From Bugula neritina (Eukaryota; Bryozoa; Gymnolaemata; Cheilostomatida; Bugulidae): a stretch of DNA of 64,000 nt. Shown in pieces: positions 9,411 to 22,592 of this stretch (its first letter is position 1; the number at the start of each line of letters is the position of its first letter). The stretch is taken from positions 1 through 64,000 of the forward strand of contig CAXIUT010000057.1 of assembly GCA_964035545.1 (NCBI GenBank), written 5' to 3'. Position numbers and translations under genes: made by a program. The notes under the pieces are model-generated. The model did no database searches, was not told where the DNA came from, and was given only the letters and a program-made list of their open reading frames with translations.

Positions 9411-12400
9411 ATGTCGTAGAAAGGTTCACTCGTGGACTGGCTCTCAAAATTAGGAGTTGCAGGCCAACTCAATAACTCTGATATCCTCAATGGAGTAACT
9501 GTTAATTCAGTGCTTACTCAAGTTATATCTGATTATAACGTCAATCTGTCATCTGTCAGCACAGCCCCTGCTCGAATGAACAACTGGAACACCATGATGT
9601 ATGAACTATCTCATATAGAATTGAATTAGATAAAGCAGGAGTGAAAGTGAGTCAACAGGATAAGTCAAAGATTATCAATGGAGATGATAAAATAGTTTAT
9701 AATATTCTCTACTAACTAAAAAACCACTACGATAAAGGAAGAGAATAAGGTATCTTATCATGTTATGTAGTCTAAGTAGATATTAGCAAAATTGATTCAA
9801 GAGGTGATCCTAAAACGGCTAAATCTCTACTCTAGCTCCTCATCCTCATCATAATTAAATATTATGGTTTCAGTGTTAAATAGGCTGTAGCTCTTCTTTC
9901 TAATGATAGCAAATATTTGGCTCATATATTAGCTAAAGGATTTAAAGATAGTCCTCGACCTGTTTAAGGAATGCTTCATTAGTTATTAAAACTATTGCCT
10001 CAAATCAACACTTTTTGCAGAAATAAATAAAATTAAATATTTTTTCTAAAATCAATAAAACCAGCTCTCATCTCAAAGTTCTTATCCATAAGTTAAATAA
10101 GTTTAGAATTACTGACATAATTTACCAAAAACCTAAGTTAAAAGCTTGAAGTAGTTAAAAATGAGTTGATGTCAACTTATATATTGTCTCAAAGAAGACA
10201 TCCAATCCAAATAAAACCAATAGTTAACAGCTTGGTTCAAATACTAGGCTACAACAAGAATCTTTTACCATTTATTATCCATTCCAGTCAGCCTAATGAG
10301 TCATCTCTTTTGATGATATAATTTTTAAATCACGCATAAAGATAAAACAAACTAAATGAAGTGTTTTAAATGTTCAAATTTCAATAATTTATATAAAAAT
10401 AAATCGATAATCTCAAAAGCTCTGATTGTTTTGCCAATTCAGGCACCTTTCTTGTAAAAGTGATTTAATTAAATTATTTCCCCTTCATTCAAAACAGTGA
10501 TCGCCTCAACAACCTTGTAGACAACCTTTCATATCTAATGGTATCAAAAAGAGGAGATGTAATTATCAGTTCTAGCTTACTTTTTGCTTTTCTACACACT
10601 TTTGGAAAAAAGAAGAATCAAATAGCCCCTCAACTACTAAAACTAGCCGTTGATAAGTATAAAAATACTCTCAACTAAGACTAATCTCATTATTTTCTCA
10701 TGAACTTCATCAATACCATTGAAACCTTTCCCTCTATACCTACAGCTAACCTAGTAGAAGCCATTCTGTTCAGATATTAAACATCTACATGCTATATTGG
10801 TCAGTTATAACTGGAAATAATATAAAATTCTATGGTTCATATGGATGAAAAAGGAACTTTGAGAGTATTAAACATAATAACAAAAATTTTTGTATAATAA
10901 GTCGGTAGTGTTGATTCAATAAGTAATATTGTCGAAATAGTTATAAGAAAATTTGAATCTAAACTAATTTTTGACCTCAATGTTAAGTTCGTTAAAGTAT
11001 GTCTGGCAATATATTACGCAAATATTCGTAAACTTAACTATTCAAAATCATTGGTTTAAGGTACAGTTAAATTAGACTACGCAAATGCTTTTTATAAAGC
11101 TAAAAATAAATAAATATAAAAGTTACTATCATATATCATCATGGTTAGAGATTAGACTTTAAATAATGCAATATAACCTCTTATATGCTACACCTTTTTC
11201 CAATCATAAATTAAAAATAAAGAAGAATCAGAAGGACTCAAAAGAGTCATGATCATACTTGGATAATAAGAATAGTTAAGAAAAATATATTAAGCTGATG
11301 CTAAAGTGTTACTTTAAGATGCAAGAAATGAAGGAAGAAAACTTCCTCCTAAATAAAAGGATGTAAGTAGATATCGGGAAGTTGAAGTTAAAAATAGAGT
11401 AAATAGTGATGCTTCTCTTTTAGGCAAGAAAAAAGATTTTTTACTTCATCATCCTCCAAAAGTATCAATGGATGCTCAAAAAGGACTTTAAAAGTATTCT
11501 AAAGTTTTTCAATCGAAAATGGTCAAACTATCTCACTAATAATAGAAGAAATTACTTATGGAAGAAAGAAATGATGACTTGAGAAGAAAATTTACATTAA
11601 AAATATTAGAAAAAGGTATTAAAATATCAAAATAAACATCTGTCAACTGTATATACTAGTTTAATAGTAAATAAAAATAGATTCAAAGAGATATGGCTAA
11701 TGACTTTTCTTATCTTCCTTTTTATGATCCTGAAGTAGAGTAGTAAAGAGATATAAAGGCTTTACAATATATCATGAAAAAATACAGTAAACTGTTTAAA
11801 TTATACTATCACAACTACGGAGGCAGACTCAGGCCTAACACAATTAAACTATTCTAATAAATGTCTCAAACAGCAAATTTGATGCAATCTGCAAATGTAT
11901 GGAAATTTCTGAGAGATCATGATCTTGATCTATTCATAACTGTCAAAGAAGTTCAACACACAGTTCAAAGGATCAATGCCCACCTTAAAAAGTAATATAA
12001 AGATTCTTCTTTACTAGATTACTAAGTATTTTAAAATTTAATTATTCAAGTAGCTCTCATTATGTTCAGTAGACCTCCAAAAGATATGAGATCTTATCCC
12101 ATTTCGCATATGCTTCAATAGATAATAAATAAAATGAAAGAACATGCTCATGAAAATAGGATTGACTAAAAAATGTTTTAAGATTCTGATAATATTCAAA
12201 GTAATAAACAATAATAAATTAAAGATCTCAATTAAAAGTTGTTAGATAATCCTGACTATATTCTACCTGAAGGTTATAAAAAAGTAACAGTCAAAAAAGT
12301 TGCTTTTGACTACTAAATCAAATTTGATAGCCAAAGTTAGATAACATCAGAACTAGCTGAAGTATATTAAGTTCTTGATTAAATTTTATATTAAAAATTA

Positions 12401-13324
12401 GGATTTCATATCTTAGAACCATATTCTAGTACAATCACAGAAGCTACAGCTAGATCTATCCTTTATCAAACTGCTGCACTTGATTTCACTAGAAAATAAA
12501 GATCTTTTTCTTCAGCTCTACCTAAAACCTCTAAATTAAAAGAAGCAGAAGATGGTGAATAGGGATCAGGATAAAAAGCTCCTTAAGAAGGAGATTAACT
12601 TAACTAAAGTCGATCTCCATCTTCTCTAAGGATATAAAATAAATTCTTGAAGGAAAAAAAGTTGAAATAAGAGTAGAAACAAAGAAAAATAGATGAAGAA
12701 ATAAAAAGAAGATAACAAAGAGATAGATAATTAAAAGCTTTACTTGAAAAACATCGTTAAAAGCAATAATAAAAGAATGAATAAAAGATGTAACAAAGGA
12801 AAGAAGAGGAGAGAAGACAATAATAAGAGAGGAAAAGACGTGAAAAATATGAATAAAATTTAAAGAAGAAAGTTGAAGAATATATGAAGAAAAAATAAGA
12901 TGAAAAAATGAAATAATAGCAATAAAAATTAAGAAAAAAAGAATAATAAGCAAGAAATAATGAAAAAATAAAGTAAGATTTTGAGCGTAAGAAGAGAATG
13001 GTCGAATAAAGTAAAAGAAAAAAGATGTAAGAAGAATTATAACAAAAATAGAAATAAAGATAGTAAAAAAAGAGACAAGAATAATAAAATCGAATAAAAC
13101 TATAATAAAAGAAAGAGCGAACAAGAGTTTTACTTGAAGAGTATAAAGAAAGGAAGGCAAAATAATAGTAATAAAGAATAAAAAGGAAATAGGCATAAGA
13201 AGCAGCCTAACTAAAATCGAAAGTAAAGTCGAAATTGGTGACTCCAAGACCATCGAAGCATTCAGAGCCAAAATCTCAAAAGCAAACAACCTAGGTGAAA
13301 ATAGAATCATTAGATAATAATTGA
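9411..13324 (+). CDS. Large CH-like / coiled-coil protein, probable ciliary component
   Basis: A 1297-residue protein with one 20-nt intron at 9599-9618. The N-terminal 100 residues (LVDWLSKLGVAGQLNNSDIL ... KIINGDDKIVYNILYELKNH) look like a calponin-homology-type domain of flagellar proteins. A long helical middle contains KLFKLYYHNYGGRLRPNTI followed by an ANVWKFLRDHDLDLF stretch, resembling a degenerate EF-hand-like module. The C-terminal 230 residues (about 12600-13300) are an extreme Lys/Glu/Arg single-helix or coiled-coil region whose Glu residues are mostly TAA/TAG. It ends at TGA 13322, 15 bp from the convergent gene's stop. Family is not firmly recognised; a role in the axoneme is inference. 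Confidence 0.7.
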
Positions 13325-13339
13325 TTATTTGCTATTTTA

Positions 13340-16300
13340 TCATTATTCTTTCTATAACAATGTGTCATTGACTTTTTCATCAAGATTAATGCTTCCAACT
13401 CTCTCAGGCCTATCATCATCCGCTTCTTCTTTTTCGGTCAAAAGAGATACGTTCTTATCTAAACGCTTCTTCTTGAAGTAACGGAATAATCCATAGGCAA
13501 CACCAACAAGCAACAATATTGCTGCAACAATTATAACTACTACATACCATTTGATGCCATCATCTGGTCCTGGAGGAGGTGGTGGAGGAGGTGGTACTGG
13601 TGATGTCTAAAACTCTACTTTTTGAGTATGTTTTGTGGTATGATATGAGTTTTCAGCCTGAATATCAATTTTTTTGAAATCTCCACCTTTTTAATAGTTA
13701 AGCTTCAAATTATAAGAATCAGCCAGTTTATAAGCCATCAAAGTACCAATAAAAGGTGCATCAGTGAGATGACTAACAAGTAACTTATTATTTTTAGTAA
13801 TAAATGCTTAATGATACTTGGTAAGATGTTTCGACAACTTAAGCGTGGTTCCTTCAAAGAACTGGTTCTAATAATGAGATTTTCTATGATATGCAACAAT
13901 AGTAACCATTTATTTTGATTAATTATAATACGAAAGATAGACATGATCCTTTGTGATAGCATGCCAGTTAAGCAATCTCTGTTTACCATATCGATAATAA
14001 GTCTAGGTAATTTCTTTGAAGTGCATTAACTAGAAATCAAAAAGAACGACCATACTTAAACTATTCGTTGATGATATGAATAGACTAACTTCATGATTTG
14101 AAGAACTTAACCATTATATTTGTTTGAAATAACTACTCTATAACAACTGATCTTTAATTGGTCCAATAGCTGCCAGATGGACTACTCTAGGATTGACTAT
14201 CATTCCTCTATAGAATTAACATTTAACGATGCCATAATTACCAACAGTTATAAAGATAATATCTTCGTGCATGTCGAAATCGTTGATAGGATAAATAGAA
14301 TTAACACCAAATGATTTACTGTTAAACTAACTCACAAAAGATAATTTTTAATTTCTCAACATAAAAACTTTAAGAGTAGATACCTTGTTATTAGAATCAA
14401 TTGTTTCATCATTATCTAAAATAAATATATACGCATCTTCTTCAAATGAAAACAAAAACATCTAGTCAAAATTACGAACGATATGGTCACTTGGTATTTC
14501 TTTTATGTTTTCAAAAATAAATCTGTTATTTTTAACAGTATATTGCAACATTATTTGACCTGATGCGAATTGATCACTAGTACAAAATAAAAATAAACCC
14601 AAAATTTAGTTATACACCATGTGATCGCAGTTCACCAAAGGAATCGAACTAGAAAATACCACTTATAAGGTATCCTCATCCAATAAATATAAAGTGTTGT
14701 CAGATAGAACTACTATTTGATCATCTATTGATGCATAGTCAACACCTGTAGTTATTTATTATATATTTTGATCGAATATTATTTAAGTTTAGAGTTTAAT
14801 TTGAGAATCTTTGCAAAATGGACAATCTATAGTATAATCTGATACTGGTCCCTTGAAAAAAGACTAAATATCTAATTTCATATTTATGTTAGAAGCACTA
14901 GATGGTAGCTTTATTACTGAATCACTAGGAATATCTTTGATAGCCACTGGAAAGTTTACACCCTCAACCATCGCTTTAGAGGTTTATGTTTTATCTTTTG
15001 ATCTTATCTTAAAATCAAGTTCAATATCTTACTTGAAAACATCGTCAGGAAGATGAGATTCGACTGAAAGAAGAGGAGCATAATGAACATAATATACTTT
15101 GTTATTCGATAAAAACCAATGACGAGATATCATTGGCACTTGCTGAAGAGTCATCTCAACATATTGAGTATCCATTGATCCTGAATCAGGAATCATTATC
15201 TTAACTGTTGAATTATTTGCATTGTTTTATTATTTAACTGAAACAGTTACAAAATTTGATTGGGAATCGTATTTTAGAGCAGAAAAACTAGATACTTGGA
15301 AAGGAATAGTTTGTAGAGTTTAGAACTGCTGAATAGAAGGGTTATAGTACTCTTCTTTCAGCTATTTGTCTCTGATTGTCAAGATATTAGATCCTGTATA
15401 GGTGAAAGTCCACTCTGAGTCAGGGACATAAGTCTAAAAGTCTCTAACTATGCCTCCGAATTTAACAGTTCGATCATCAAGAACTAAGAATCTGGCTATT
15501 CTGGTTGGTAATTTAACAAAAAAAACTCTTGGATTATTTTTATCAATAACAACTTCTCTGGGATAAAACATCTAAAGACTTTCGAGTTATTCTTGTGTGA
15601 ATTGAGTCTAATCTATGGTGTATTGCACTGGAAAGCCTTTATCCCATACTATTTGAATATATCTAGCTGTTTTAGAAACAACTATGAAGTATTCTTAGGA
15701 AATGGTGACTGATGAGATGGGAAGAGACTCCCAACTACTCAATATCAAGCTAACTCCTTTTCTTTAGATATTATACCAAACAACTATTTTTTTATATTGA
15801 TAGGTCCAAACAAGCCAAGGCCCATCAGGTCTAGCTTTAGTTTAAACCAAATCAACAATAGATCCTTTAATTTATTTAAGTCCAACACTACCATTCGACC
15901 AAATTTAACATTTAATAGAATTATTCTTTCTCGAACATATATCGATATAAAATTGATCTTATAATTCACTATTGATGCCAATAAAATAAAATCTTTAACT
16001 ATCGATTTCCAAAATAGCAGATTTTTATACTTTTCCAAAAGTTGACTTGAATTCAAAAGACTACACCTCTTTTATATCTACTTCAAAATCAGGATTAACT
16101 TTATTAACCAATTAGTATTATAAATTAGACCCTCCATAGTAATCTTTAAGGTTCAGAGCTAGACCACTCGTAGGATCAACTTTAAAACTCATATCTTCAA
16201 TATTTTACTTATTTATTATGTCAGTATTATCCTCGACAAATCTTATATCGAACACTATCTCACACTCTTGTAAATTTGATCTAGCAGTTATGTTGAATGG

Positions 16301-17611
16301 CTGATCTTCTGAAACATCAGATATCGCCATATAAGGCTATGACACTGATACAGCTTGGACATTAGTGAGGTTGAAAGTATAGAGATAGCTAACTTGTTGT
16401 GATAAGATTACTACAGGCATCGATTTGAATGATACTCTATTAAGTAAGTAATTTATTTTATGTTAGTTTCTTAAATACAAATAAAGATTATTTGTGCTTG
16501 TAGTAAAAGTAAGCATCTGATTACTTGCCTGCACAGATGTAATATCAGCATCAGAATAATCAACCTGATATGTACTCATAATAACACCAGGATTAGAAGC
16601 ATCGTATTCAGTTATACCAATGCTAGTAGCCACAACCAGAGAATCAAATTTACTATTATAAGCTAAAGCAAGAGGCTTTGATTTCAAAGACATTAACTTT
16701 TACATTTTGACCTAATCGTCAAGAGAATAAGAGTAGTAGATCAATCGAGATTGCTAGAGATCAGCTAGCACGATCATATTATCATTGGTAACAATATAAT
16801 CTGAGATACTTAGTTAAGGATTGACTAGTCCACTTCCATCGATCATTTTGGTAAAAATGAACTAATTGTTTTAATCTATTTTGTATATCGCTATATAGTC
16901 TGCTGTTCCAGTATCGTTTTGATCTTTGTTTTGAGACAATAAGTAATTTTGAGTTATATCTCCATCTTTCAATCTGAATATTTTGCTTTTTCTTGTGAGA
17001 GATTTAGACAATGATTCAAACATCTGACAGTTATTCTACAACTTCAACTCAGTATCTTAGTTAGATATGTAGCAAAATAGATCTTTTTGCTATTATGGAG
17101 TCTAAGAATCTACCTGGCAATTCAATATAGCATCTCCCTTATCGTTGATCGACCTCAAGTCAAAACACCTAGCTGGCATATCAGAAGGAAGTGCAAAGGT
17201 TTTAAACTAATCAAAATGAGGTAAATTTTAAAATCCCTACAAATCGCCTACCCACATAGCCACCTCTTGACTAGTCTAATTTTGTACAAGCAAACTCAAT
17301 TTACCAAGTCCAACAAGAGATTGATATGATTGCACATCAACACTTTTAAGAATACTAGAATCTAACATAAATAAGCATTTACCTTTGAAATCCATTTGTC
17401 TATTAACCGATACTTCATATGAGCTATATATTTTAGCTAAAGGACTATCAGTCTAGAATTAGAGATCAAATCCATTGACATAAGAGTGAAGATTAAGTCG
17501 TCTAATTTACTAGTCTTGGACGAATAAGCGATCACCATCTTTTACCACTTCACAGTAATTGATGGATGAAGCCAATATCAATAAAGAGCAAAGCAATAGT
17601 ACTTTAACCAT
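13340..17611 (-). CDS. Giant type I membrane protein with large ectodomain
   Basis: An intronless 1423-residue frame. It starts with a clear signal peptide (MVKVLLLCSLLILASS) and has a very large extracellular or lumenal part rich in beta-strand-like repeats. Near the C-terminus there is a polyproline linker (PVPPPPPPPPGPDDG), a single membrane helix (WYVVVIIVAAILLLVGVAYG) and a short basic then acidic tail. Repeated stretches of the type 'YENIVTNDNMIVLADL' suggest beta-propeller blades in the first half, but no domain can be named with confidence. It may be a surface, adhesion or immobilisation-type protein. The stop is 15 bp from the convergent CH-like gene. Confidence 0.8.
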
Positions 17612-17689
17612 TTAATAGATAATTAATCAAATATCTTTTAATTCATTTAATAATAACAATAAACTACTTATATCATAATTCTAATCTAT

Positions 17690-18340
17690 TCATCTGCATA
17701 CAAAACTATTGTAACTTTTTTGTTCTAGAATTAATTCTTAACCTTAAGATATATCACGACTAGCTACTACTAATAATTTAGAACCGAAACTGGTCATTAT
17801 TTAACAATTGCCCTTCAAAAATCCCTTCTATAGTTGGTTTTATTGATATTAAGGATGGTTTAAAAGATATTTAGAAATGTTTTTTGGTGATAACAAATAT
17901 GTCACATCCCATTACAACTTCACCAATACTGGCAATTTGTCTTTTTATACAACTTTTTAAGATAGTAATTGCTACAATTTAGCTAAACCTATTAGTGATC
18001 CTCTGATCTATACTATCAAATCATATTTTTAGTACTTATTTTTTGCTATTAAAGTCTGATAGTTTATTCCCTTGGATGTTTTAGTAGCAATATCGAGATG
18101 AAGAGTATCACTACTATGATTAATGAATAAATTTAAATGTTCTTTATAAGTATTACGTATCTATTCTTCATAGACTTGTTCTTAAGAGCGAATCGAGTCT
18201 TTTGCTTTATGAATTTATTTTTACATATATTAAAATATTTATTCGAGAAAAACTAATTATTGTCCAAATCTTCCTAAACAACTCCTTTGCTGTTTGCTGC
18301 ATAGTTAATATAGATAAATAAGAATAGATAAAAAAGATGA
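17690..18340 (-). CDS. SET-domain-like protein (tentative)
   Basis: Open frame ending FVCR before TGA 17690-17692. The C-terminal part has FGSKLLVVASRDISEGEELI, resembling the final strand and 'A.RDI..GEEL' motif of SET methyltransferases, and an upstream INHSSD stretch. A 20-nt intron (GTAAAAATAAATTCATAAAG) joins NNEFFSNKYFNIS to KDSIRSEEQVYEEEIR. The 5' end is unresolved: an ATG at about 18347 overlaps the stop of the upstream gene but is in a different frame, so an additional intron or different start is needed. Substrate unknown. Confidence 0.5.
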
Positions 18341-18343
18341 TAA

Positions 18344-18604
18344 TCATAATTCACTATCACCACTCACTCCACTAGTCGACTTGAGTCCAATGTACTAAGG
18401 AAACATCTTGACCACCACATAGCAAATAACTATAAACACCAACAAAAAGGTATAAAAGCCTTATTTTTCTTGATAGCCTTTGCTTTGATTAATATAATTT
18501 TATCTTAACTCTTTGTGAGAAGGTACTTCCTCATCTTACTGTTTAATTGCTTGCTCTTGAACCAATTTGATATATTCCTATGATGTTTGAGGTTATTTGG
18601 CCAT
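18344..18604 (-). CDS. Small single-pass membrane protein
   Basis: An 86-residue protein. The hydrophilic, Glu-rich N-terminus (MAKEPQTSEEYIKLVQEQAI) is followed by one membrane helix (GFYTFLLVFIVICYVVVKMF) and a short Ser/Gly-rich tail. Architecture fits a tail-proximal single-pass membrane protein. No family is recognised. Its stop codon overlaps a potential start of the SET-like gene downstream. Confidence 0.6.
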
Positions 18605-18685
18605 TGTTCTCTAATAAATTTTATCAGAATTCGATATAAATTATACTTAATATCTGATAAGTTTATTTTTAAATAGCAATAAAAA

Positions 18686-19450
18686 TCAAAATTAAGTAGT
18701 CACCATCGAATGATAATTTTTAGAAGAAGGAAAACTCTTCTTAAGTCCCTTCCAACTCTTAAACTTCTTGTTATTTCTCATAAATAACGATCTTTATATC
18801 TTGCTCTACCTACTAACTGATATTCTATCATCCTAAGTTATCATCTTGTTCTTCTGATGATATAAGTTAGCCACTTCCTAGAAATAGTTATTTTCAGGTA
18901 CTTACATCTTCTTCTCCATTTTCATCTTACTAATATACAAAGAATATCCCTTCTATTCAGATGGGAAAGATACTCTATTAAAAAATTTAAGCTGAGTCTA
19001 TGAAAATAATTTTTTATTTGGGTTCTTTTTCGTTCTTTGAGGGATAGTATTGATAGGATTTGATATTATACTTAAATCTTGAAGCTTCTTTTTGATAGAA
19101 TCAATAGATATTGCCTTTGGAATCTTCTTTTTTGCTATCATTACGATTTCTTCCTTTTTATGACTTAAAGGTCCCTCTCTGATATTAGAAAAAATCTTTT
19201 AATTCTTTTTAAGGAAGTTGAGTGTTATTATTTTGGCTTGATTATGAAGTTATTTATCTTCAATTTTGCTAGTTTATTAAGTTTTTACAGTTCTATTGAA
19301 CCCAGTCTCAGTTTTATCAAAAGCAAAATGTTTCTTAGCTTTGATATTGGGTGTAGTTGTATTCAATCTTCTACGATTAAAGAAACTCTGTGGTATTTGA
19401 CTACTTTCTGAAGCCCAAGGCTATATTTCTCCAAAAAATTATTCACTCAT
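18686..19450 (-). CDS. Lys-rich hypothetical protein
   Basis: Intronless 254-residue frame starting MSEEFFGEIEPWASESSQIP. It is basic, with long stretches of K, N, S and E and no membrane segment. A central IPKAISIDSIKKKLQDLSII helix and a C-terminal KKFKSWKGLKKSF patch are visible. Probably partly disordered. No family is recognised. It lies between the kinase and the small membrane protein, all on the same strand. Confidence 0.6.
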
Positions 19451-19499
19451 TATTTACTACAAATAATCAAAAGAACTTTAAATAATCAAAGTATTAAAA

Positions 19500-20802
19500 T
19501 CAGAAGAAGAAAAACTTTTTCTTTTTTATCTTAGCTGAAGTCCTTTATGAACTTGTCATTTCCAGAATCAGATGATTCGATGTTTTATTTATTTCTATTT
19601 CTTTATCGAAATAAGCATGTTCTAAAGCCGCCTCAGCAGTTATTCTTTCCTTTGGATCCAATAATAGCATTTTTTTTAGTAAATCCAAAGCATAATCATC
19701 GATTCGACTAAAGTTCTCTCCTTCAAAAAACATATTAAACTCTTTATTTGCCCTAAATACTTAGTCATATTTAGTCCCTGGGAAAAGAGGCCTACTTACC
19801 AGAAGAATATGAAAGATAGCACCCAAAGAAAACATATCACAAGTAGGCTAAAGATGAATCGATTGCGTTAGTCTTATTATCTAAGGAGCCACGTATCCAG
19901 GAGTTCCACAACGATAAAAAAGATATTAAGGAATATCTACATTAGTAGATAAACCAAAATCAACAATAACTGGTTCAAGCTAGTCCTTTCTAATCATTAT
20001 GTTCTATGGCTTTAAATCTCGGTGCATTACTCTGTTTTTGCATAGATGAGCTACTCCTTTAAGTAAGCCTGAAATAATTTTTTTGACTTATTAACTGCTA
20101 AGATGTTCTCCCTTTCTTTCCTGAATAGCTCCTAAAAGAGTTTTTCCTTAAAGTAATTCAAGGACAACATAAATTGAATTTTATGATTCATAGACACTTT
20201 AAAGTCTAAGGACATTTGGATGAGGTTCTACATTAAGACTTCTTAACAGAGAAAGCTCATTTATTAGACTTTATTTACCATTCTTAGAACAGTATGAATT
20301 TTGCTTACTAAAGGCCTTCACTGCAAATTTCTGATGATCAGTTATTCTTTAAGCTTAATATACTGTGGCAAAGTTTCCTTTTCCTAACTTTCGAATGGGT
20401 CGGAACATGTCTTGAAAACCTTTCATATTAATGATTTTTCCAAGGGCCTGAGCAAAGTGAGGAGCATCAGAACTATAAAAAGAAATCTGATGATCATTTT
20501 CTTCAAGCAAATTAAATCCAATGATCTATGATGTGACATCTTTCTAAAAATAAATATGAAATTACACTGTGAAGATAGATGAACTATATTCTAATGTTGA
20601 AGGTGAGTTCCAAAACATAGAAATTTTTACTTTTATCTGCTAGAAGTAAAATATTTTTGAAGAGACTTAGACTAACACTAGGTTCTTCATCAGATTATAA
20701 GGAAAATATTCCTACTTGGGATGGAGAAAGACTCATACAATGATCAAAAGTAGCATTATCTATGACCCTAAATAGTGGAATTTGTTTTATTTCGGTCTAC
20801 AT
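19500..20802 (-). CDS. CAMK-type Ser/Thr protein kinase with N-terminal PH-like region
   Basis: A 426-residue kinase after removal of a 22-nt intron at 20544-20565. Kinase landmarks in order: glycine loop LGKGNFATVYEAERI, lysine in FAVKAFSK, catalytic loop HRDLKPENIM (E encoded by TAG), DFG in IVDFGLS, activation segment CGTPGYVAPEII (E encoded by TAG), SLGAIFHILL, and LLDPKERITAEAALEHAYF at the end of the C-lobe. The first 120 residues (SLSLFKNILLLADKSKNFYV ... ISFYSSDAPHFAQALG) look like a PH-type fold, an architecture common in ciliate CAMK-group kinases. The short tail is Lys/Phe-rich. No EF-hands are visible, so it is not a classic CDPK. Confidence 0.9.
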
Positions 20803-20955
20803 CTTTGGAAAAAATGTTTATTTTCTATAATAGTGATCAAATGATATAAAATAAATTAAAACTTCTATTATTACCATGATTTAAAATGATAAAATATTAT
20901 ATGAAAAAATTACTAGGTTTATATTGATAATTTTTAATAAAGGATTTACTGTGGA

Positions 20956-21834
20956 TCATTTTTTAACTCCTTTCTCGAGTCTCGAAAGCAAAAGAACAAG
21001 TTTGTTCTAGTAATCGTTCACGTATTTGATTCCTCTTTTCAAGTATTCTTTCTGCTTAAAATCTTCACAGTCACATCCATAGACCGCTTAGACACTCTCT
21101 TATAAGTTTCCAACCTTTAGTGCTTTATATGATATCTGATAGTAACGAATAGAGGCCTTCAGATACTTGTTGGCTTTCTCATTAGATGAAAATTCATTAT
21201 TTTTCAACATCTAGAAAAACTTTGATTCAAGGTCTTCCAATATCTCTTCTCCTATCAGGTACTTGATGTTCAAAAGTTAGCACACAAAACCATATCTTGC
21301 ACTCTTCTTTGTGTCTAACTTTTACGTTGTCGTTGTCCTTAAAATCTATTTCAACCTTTTGATAAGCTTTTTAAGCTTTTTCATATCCTTAGGATAATTC
21401 TTTTGGAGGACTTCATGCAATAAAGTAATAACTTTTTTTCTGATGTTATTTGAGTCATCATCTCTGGTTCTTTAAGACTCTAGTTGCTAGGAAGATTATT
21501 CTTCTCCATTTTTGGGTTCTTCTGGTGGTAGTAAGTTGTCTGTTTAGCCATAATTTATTTTTTCTTCCTCTGAAATCATAAAGTCAAGAAGTTCTTCTTT
21601 TTAACCATCTTAGTTGTTTTAGTCCAAGAAGTCATCGGACTGGAAAATGCTTATGGATCCTGAACTGACAGAAAATTTATCCGATGAAACAATGTTATCA
21701 TCAGGATCATGTTACTTTAGGGCAGTAAAGAGTGACTCATTTACTGGAGGCACTGGCAAAAACAAAGGCAGACTATTTTCATAGCTCTCACTTTAGAGTG
21801 AAAGCCATACTTTTGATGATTTTTCTTCAATCAT
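20956..21834 (-). CDS. Acidic helical hypothetical protein
   Basis: Intronless 292-residue frame starting MIEEKSSKVWLSLESESYEN. The first half is strongly acidic and disordered. The second half is helical, with KYLIGEEILEDLESKFFEML and KANKYLKASIRYYQISYKAL, reminiscent of a TPR or MIT-like helical hairpin. No family is assigned. Confidence 0.65.
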
Positions 21835-22592
21835 ACTTAATAATTATTAGTCTTATTAATTCTTGTAGTTTATATAGTAAATTCACTCAAAAATTATTAA
21901 AAAATGTACAAATAAAGAACAAAGCTTTTCTTCTCAATTTGATAAAGTAAAAAGAGTGTGAGGAAAAAATTGAAATAAGAAACAAATAATTTTTTTATAT
22001 ATAAAATAATTTTATTGATATAAAATAAGAAATATCTCATGAATAAGTTATCAAAAGCAAAAACTGTCGTTAGAATCAAGGTAAAAACATATATACTAGA
22101 CGATTATATGATATATTTTAAATATCTTCGAAAAGAAATAACTATTCTTCTGATTTTATATAAGATAATAAATCCTATAAATTTTCTAAGCCTTGAATTA
22201 AAAAATTATTATATTTAGTTAATAATCTTAATTAAAATCTTTTCTACAACTTTCATGTTTTGATTTAAAACTAATATTTTTCTCTTCAAGATATTTATTA
22301 AATTTTATTCAATAATAAATTCAAAAAAAAAATTAACTTAAATAATAATAATAAATGACTTATAACTAGTTAACATTGATTTCTTTCAAAAAGAAAGGAA
22401 AAATAACATTTAAAAAGTATGATTTTAATTGATTTTGATTGATTATTGATTTATGATGCATTATTACATTATCAAGATAAGTTGGTCAAACATTTTTAAA
22501 ACCTTAATGTCTCAACATCTTGATAATAACTTCTCACAAACTATATCGCTTCCCTTTTATACTTTTGCTGCTTAAATTTAGAAAATCCTACC
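21835..22592. other. AT-rich intergenic region
   Basis: About 760 bases between the start of the acidic-protein gene and the stop of the next minus-strand gene. It is very AT-rich with many homopolymer runs, and no protein with plausible composition can be read from either strand. It is one of the longest gene-free gaps in the window. Confidence 0.5.

Noticed and set aside
12600-13310. Long minus-strand frame rich in Phe/Ile/Leu
   Set aside because: It is the antisense of the Lys/Glu coiled-coil region of the CH-like gene. The sense frame continues a 1297-residue protein, and the antisense composition is a mirror artefact of AAA/GAA/TAA codons.
17800-18060. Plus-strand protein (MFFGDNKYVTSHYNFTNTGN-type frame)
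   Set aside because: The minus strand gives a longer, intron-consistent frame with a SET-like C-terminus over the same bases, and the plus frame lacks continuity upstream.
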